From: Paenibacillus nanensis | Lineage (GTDB): Bacteria; Bacillota; Bacilli; Paenibacillales; Paenibacillaceae | Assembly: GCF_003583765.1 (NCBI RefSeq) | Contig: NZ_QXQA01000021.1 | Span: forward strand, 1-64,000 | Reading direction: 5' to 3' | DNA: 64,000 bases | Part shown: positions 61,331-64,000 of the stretch, one piece after another | Numbering within the stretch: position 1 is the stretch's first letter | Layout: every line of letters begins with the position of its first letter | The notes under the pieces: generated by a model | Seen by the model: the letters and a program-made list of their open reading frames with translations, nothing else | Told to the model about the DNA's origin: nothing | Databases searched by the model: none | Position numbers and translations under genes: made by a program

Positions 61331-61984
61331 TTAAAAACGATACGTCCAGAACCGTTCCGTACCGAACCGCTCTTCCAGCTCCGCGGCGGACAGCTCTTTC
61401 TGGCCGACCAATTCCGGCGCTTGGAACTGGGAGCGATGAGCCCGGATCGAAGCCAGCTTCTGCTGCAGGAAGCCGCGAACATCCTCCAGCACATCGGGCT
61501 GACCGATTCCTTGCTCGAGATTGCGGGCAAACGCCACACAGCGGACCTCCGGTCGCTCTTGCTCCGGCAATCTGCCGATGCACCGAATGACGGCGGCGCC
61601 GCAAGCGTCATGGTCGGGATGCACGCTGTACCCCGGATAGAAGGTATACACGACATCCGGGCGCACCTCCGCCAGCAATCCGCTTATTACCCTATCAAGC
61701 AGCTCTTGATCCTCGAACTCAATCGTTTTGTCATGGAAGCCAAGCAATCTTAAATCCTGAATGCCAATCGCCCGGCAGGACTCCTCCAGCTCGATCTTCC
61801 GGATATCCTTAAGCGTAACCCGATTCGCAAAAGGCGGGACCCCCATATTCCGTCCCATCTCTCCTAGAGTCAGGCAGCCGTACGTGACATGCGCCCCGCC
61901 CCGAATTTCTTTGGCAAGCGTACCGGACATGCCGAAAGCTTCATCATCCGGATGCGGCAATATAACAAGTATGCGTCGTTCCAT
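61331..61984 (-). CDS. bshB2: Bacillithiol biosynthesis deacetylase BshB2
   Basis: A 217-residue PIG-L-family zinc deacetylase. The metal site is HPDDEAFG (11-18) plus a later HPDHDACG (about 122-129). It removes the acetyl group from N-acetylglucosaminyl-malate during bacillithiol synthesis. The yojF gene lies 22 bp upstream, the same arrangement as yojF-yojG in B. subtilis, which supports the BshB2 call over other PIG-L deacetylases. Confidence 0.9.
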   Translation of the reverse strand: MERRILVILPHPDDEAFGMSGTLAKEIRGGAHVTYGCLTLGEMGRNMGVPPFANRVTLKDIRKIELEESCRAIGIQDLRLLGFHDKTIEFEDQELLDRVISGLLAEVRPDVVYTFYPGYSVHPDHDACGAAVIRCIGRLPEQERPEVRCVAFARNLEQGIGQPDVLEDVRGFLQQKLASIRAHRSQFQAPELVGQKELSAAELEERFGTERFWTYRF

Positions 61985-62006
61985 AGCTTCGCTCCTCCTT
62001 CACCCT

Positions 62007-62351
62007 TTAGAATGGCTCTGCGCTTAGCTGCAGAGAAACGACCAGCTTACCTTGGCTGTCATGCCCCGCCAAAATCAATCGATCGCGCTCGTCTTCCGCA
62101 TAGTGCGTCAAGCCTTCCGAATACACCCATCCATGCGCCATCTTCAGGCCGACCCGGTACGGTCCTTCTCCCGAAATCGAACCGTTCGAGAAGCGGATTC
62201 TCGTATTCGTAATAAAGGTAGCCGCCGGGTGCTTCGACGTATCGAAATGAGCGGCATAGGCACCTGTCGTTAATTCCAGATGAATGTATAAATCCTGATC
62301 CTTCAGACTGTCGATCCTTCGCTGAACTTCAGCAGGATGAATAAGCTGCAT
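62007..62351 (-). CDS. yojF: YojF family protein (DUF1806)
   Basis: A 114-residue protein of the YojF/DUF1806 family, with VQRRIDSLKDQDLYIHLE at the N-terminus and GPYRVGLKMAHGWVYSEGLT in the centre. The function is unknown. In Bacillales it is encoded directly before bshB2, and the same is seen here, which suggests a link with bacillithiol. Confidence 0.88.
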   Translation of the reverse strand: MQLIHPAEVQRRIDSLKDQDLYIHLELTTGAYAAHFDTSKHPAATFITNTRIRFSNGSISGEGPYRVGLKMAHGWVYSEGLTHYAEDERDRLILAGHDSQGKLVVSLQLSAEPF

Positions 62352-62433
62352 GGGAATCCCTCCGTTTCTACTCCATCATACCAAGAAACATTTCGTTCTG
62401 GCAAAACGGAATGATATGGCATCTTCAAATGCC

Positions 62434-62460
62434 AAAACCGCCAATTGCTTGGCGGTTTTA
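62434..62460. terminator. Terminator-like hairpin
   Basis: AAAACCGCCAA (62434-62444), loop TTGC and TTGGCGGTTTT (62449-62459) form a perfect 11-bp stem flanked by A and T tracts. It lies between the yojF start and the stalk-domain remnant. Confidence 0.75.
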
Positions 62461-62590
62461 TCCCGGTTCATGTAGCGATGACATTTTTTTGCGGCCGCAT
62501 CAGAAGTGACGTTGAAGCCAAAGGCTCCCGCCAGATCGCGAAGCTTGTAATAAACGAGCTTATCCGAGCAAAAGCGTAACAGGACGCCAG
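62460..62590 (-). pseudogene. Remnant of a stalk-domain protein gene
   Basis: On the minus strand one frame reads KLVYYKLRDLAGAFGFNV then TSDAAAKK. This resembles the copper amine oxidase N-like stalk domain (typical YYKLRDLA...GF.V.WD..TK), which also ends the NHL protein at 5179-6660. No start, ribosome site or remainder of the domain is present, and the frame soon runs into a terminator hairpin. It is best read as a decayed gene end. Confidence 0.45.
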
Positions 62591-62601
62591 TGCCAATAAC
62601 A

Positions 62602-62629
62602 AACAGGCACGCGTCCCCCGCGTGCCTGT
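62602..62629. terminator. Terminator-like hairpin after the GNAT gene pair
   Basis: ACAGGCACGCG pairs with CGCGTGCCTGT across a short C-rich loop. On the minus strand it is followed by TTTGTTATT, so it probably ends the GNAT transcript that stops at 62640. Confidence 0.7.
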
Positions 62630-62639
62630 TAGGATCGGC

Positions 62640-63200
62640 TTATACGAAATGCCGATCTTTCCCAAGTCTCCAGCTTATATATTCATCGTCCCTTGAAACC
62701 TCGCGAAACCCCATACAAATCAGCGTCCGTGCCGAGGCTGTGTTGCCGGTCAAGCATTTCGCCGTAATGGCCTGCACGCCCGGCTGCCCGAAAGCCCATT
62801 CGACCAAGGCTGACGCCGCCTCCGTCCCATATCCGGCTCGTCGCTCCTGTTGAATAATCGCATAGCCGATGTCCGCTTCACCCGAAGCGTTCGGCCTGCC
62901 CTTAAAGCCTGCGTCGCCTATAATACGCAGGCCGTCCTTCTTGAGCACCAGCCATGACTCGAAGCCGGTCGGCGCTCCGCCCGCCAGCTCCAGATTGCGA
63001 AGAATCTTCGGAAACGTTTCGATCGCGTCCTGATCCGGCCAGCCCTGTTCGGCCTTCAGCCCTTCTCTCTCTAGTATGCCGAGCTCGTTCCGAATCAGCG
63101 CCGAGGTCGCCTCGCGGGTAAACGGAATGAGCAGCAGCCTGTCCGTCTCGATTCGCAGGGAGGCAGACGTTCTCTTTCTTTCTGGTTGATGAGACAACAT
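62640..63200 (-). CDS. GNAT-family N-acetyltransferase (RimJ/RimL-like)
   Basis: A 186-residue acetyltransferase. The acetyl-CoA-binding segment is QQERRAGYGTEAASALVEWA (about 117-136), and a C-terminal NTASARTLICMGF matches the RimJ/RimL type. The substrate is unknown. It starts 7 bp after the stop of a second GNAT gene and is co-transcribed with it. Confidence 0.83.
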   Translation of the reverse strand: MLSHQPERKRTSASLRIETDRLLLIPFTREATSALIRNELGILEREGLKAEQGWPDQDAIETFPKILRNLELAGGAPTGFESWLVLKKDGLRIIGDAGFKGRPNASGEADIGYAIIQQERRAGYGTEAASALVEWAFGQPGVQAITAKCLTGNTASARTLICMGFREVSRDDEYISWRLGKDRHFV

Positions 63201-63207
63201 CGCCTAT

Positions 63208-63771
63208 CTACTCCCCGTTCGTCTTCACATATCTTGCGCGGTATTCATCCTCCAGCATACTCATGATGATCGAATCGTAATAACGATGCTCATAAAACAA
63301 CGCGTCGCGCTGAACCCCTTCCTGCACGAAGCCGAGCTTCTCATAAACATGCTTCGCCCGTTCATTATAGGAGTACACGTACAGCTCGATTCGGTGCAGA
63401 TTAAGCACACCGAAGCCGTAATCCAGCATGAGCAGCAAAGCTTCCGACCCGTAGCCTTTCCCCTGATGCGCATCCTGGTTTATGGCGACCCGAATGGACG
63501 CGTTACGGTTGATTGAATCGATGCCTTGTATCGCGATATCCCCGATCAACTCATCGTTGTCGCTCTTCGCGATTAACAGCAGCACGGACGACGTATCCTT
63601 CGCTTTGCCCGCGATATAGTCGGCAATCTGTTCCCTGCTGAAATGCTTCTGCGTTCCGGTCAGCCGTCTTGTTTCTTTCCTATATACAGACTCGAAATAC
63701 CAATCCGCATCCGCCGCTTCGATCGGCCGCAAATAAACTTGTTTTCCTTCTAAAAATCGTACTGGCGCCAT
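63208..63771 (-). CDS. GNAT-family N-acetyltransferase (RimJ/RimL-like)
   Basis: A 187-residue acetyltransferase with VAINQDAHQGKGYGSEALLL (about 95-114) as the acetyl-CoA loop and YNERAKHVYEKLGF at the C-terminus. It is the first gene of a leftward pair of GNAT enzymes. The acceptor is unknown; peptides, amino acids or antibiotics are all possible. It is divergent from a GntR/MocR-type regulator. Confidence 0.85.
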   Translation of the reverse strand: MAPVRFLEGKQVYLRPIEAADADWYFESVYRKETRRLTGTQKHFSREQIADYIAGKAKDTSSVLLLIAKSDNDELIGDIAIQGIDSINRNASIRVAINQDAHQGKGYGSEALLLMLDYGFGVLNLHRIELYVYSYNERAKHVYEKLGFVQEGVQRDALFYEHRYYDSIIMSMLEDEYRARYVKTNGE

Positions 63772-63818
63772 AAACCGTCACGCTCCTTTATGAATCTGTA
63801 TTCTAATGTAACGGATTG

Positions 63819-63840
63819 CTGTATATTTGAATATATACAG
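63819..63840. promoter_or_regulatory. Palindromic candidate operator upstream of the GntR-type gene
   Basis: CTGTATAT (63819-63826), six bases, and ATATACAG (63833-63840) form a perfect 8-bp inverted repeat. A further CTGTAT direct copy lies near 63796. It lies in the divergent region between the GNAT pair and the GntR-type regulator, as expected for autoregulation. Confidence 0.45.
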
Positions 63841-63876
63841 AAATCCTAAACTTTAGACGACAGATTGGAGACCGCG

Positions 63877-64000
63877 ATGCTGTACACCCCCGATATGCAT
63901 ACGAACGGAGCGGAGCCGCTGCCGATCTATTCCGCCTTATACGAAGCGGTAAAACGCGACATTCTCGCGGGCAAGCTTCGCCCTAATGACCGGCTGCCCT
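63877..64000 (+). CDS. GntR-type HTH regulator, probably MocR/PdxR family (partial)
   Basis: Only the first 41 codons are in the window. The sequence PLPIYSALYEAVKRDILAGK then LRPNDRLP is the start of a GntR winged helix. The opening PIYSALY form is typical of MocR/PdxR proteins, which fuse a GntR domain to an aminotransferase-like domain. TGGAG precedes the ATG. The rest lies beyond the right edge, so the family call is provisional. Confidence 0.7.
   Translation, partial: MLYTPDMHTNGAEPLPIYSALYEAVKRDILAGKLRPNDRLP

Noticed and set aside
62468..62665. Short minus-strand open frame overlapping the stalk-domain remnant
   Set aside because: It is in a different frame from the stalk-like peptide and crosses a terminator hairpin. 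No ribosome site was found.

Overview
The window looks like a chromosomal segment of a Paenibacillus-like member of the Firmicutes (Bacillales). The signs are strong GGAGG-type ribosome binding sites, frequent TTG and GTG starts, YesM/YesN-type two-component systems beside carbohydrate ABC transporters, GH66 and GH3 glycosidases, a bacillithiol gene pair (yojF-bshB2), a YhcN/YlaJ-type spore lipoprotein gene and BdbC/BdbD. No rRNA, phage, insertion sequence or CRISPR was seen. There is one tRNA gene. The last gene is cut by the right edge.

Layout. 1-0.7 kb: two tandem-repeat arrays. 0.7-3.8 kb: type III polyketide synthase, methyltransferase and flavoprotein, probably making a phenolic lipid or pyrone. 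4-5.1 kb: GAF/HD-GYP phosphodiesterase. 5.2-10.2 kb: operon of CHASE2 adenylate cyclase, FecR-domain exported protein and NHL-repeat/stalk-domain exported protein. 10.4-22.2 kb: a dextran/isomalto-oligosaccharide locus with binding protein, two permeases, GH66 dextranase, YesM-type kinase, YesN-type regulator, a second binding protein and a GH13 oligo-1,6-glucosidase. 22.3-23.2 kb: a large repeat array. 23.2-26.1 kb: ThuA-like protein, Gfo/Idh/MocA dehydrogenase and AraC regulator. 26-34.2 kb: DUF3626 protein, AlkA-like glycosylase, LysR regulator with phosphotransferase and monooxygenase, and a BcrA-type ABC transporter with an OmpR-type two-component system.

34-42 kb is redox and export: bdbC-bdbD, rpiA, cysJ-cysI, a c551-type cytochrome lipoprotein, tatC-tatA. 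42-46.5 kb: SDR enzyme with TetR regulator, then a two-gene flavin dehydrogenase (GMC subunit plus Tat-signal subunit) that probably uses the nearby Tat system. 46.6-51 kb: spore lipoprotein, RarD-type permease, tRNA-Asp(GUC) followed by gluQRS, whose product modifies tRNA-Asp, then YjbQ and an ArsR/DUF2087 regulator. 52-59.5 kb: chemoreceptor, NlpC/P60 hydrolase, esterase, GH3 beta-glucosidase, AraC and ArsR regulators. 59.5-64 kb: a fourth repeat array inside the promoter region of an MFS exporter, bacillithiol genes, two GNAT acetyltransferases and the start of a GntR/MocR-type regulator.

The most unusual signal is a set of four non-coding tandem arrays, at about 0.13, 0.32, 22.3 and 59.6 kb. 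Their sequences differ, but all have a 51-bp period and each unit contains a short inverted repeat. Two of the families align in register, with paired changes in the hairpin arms.
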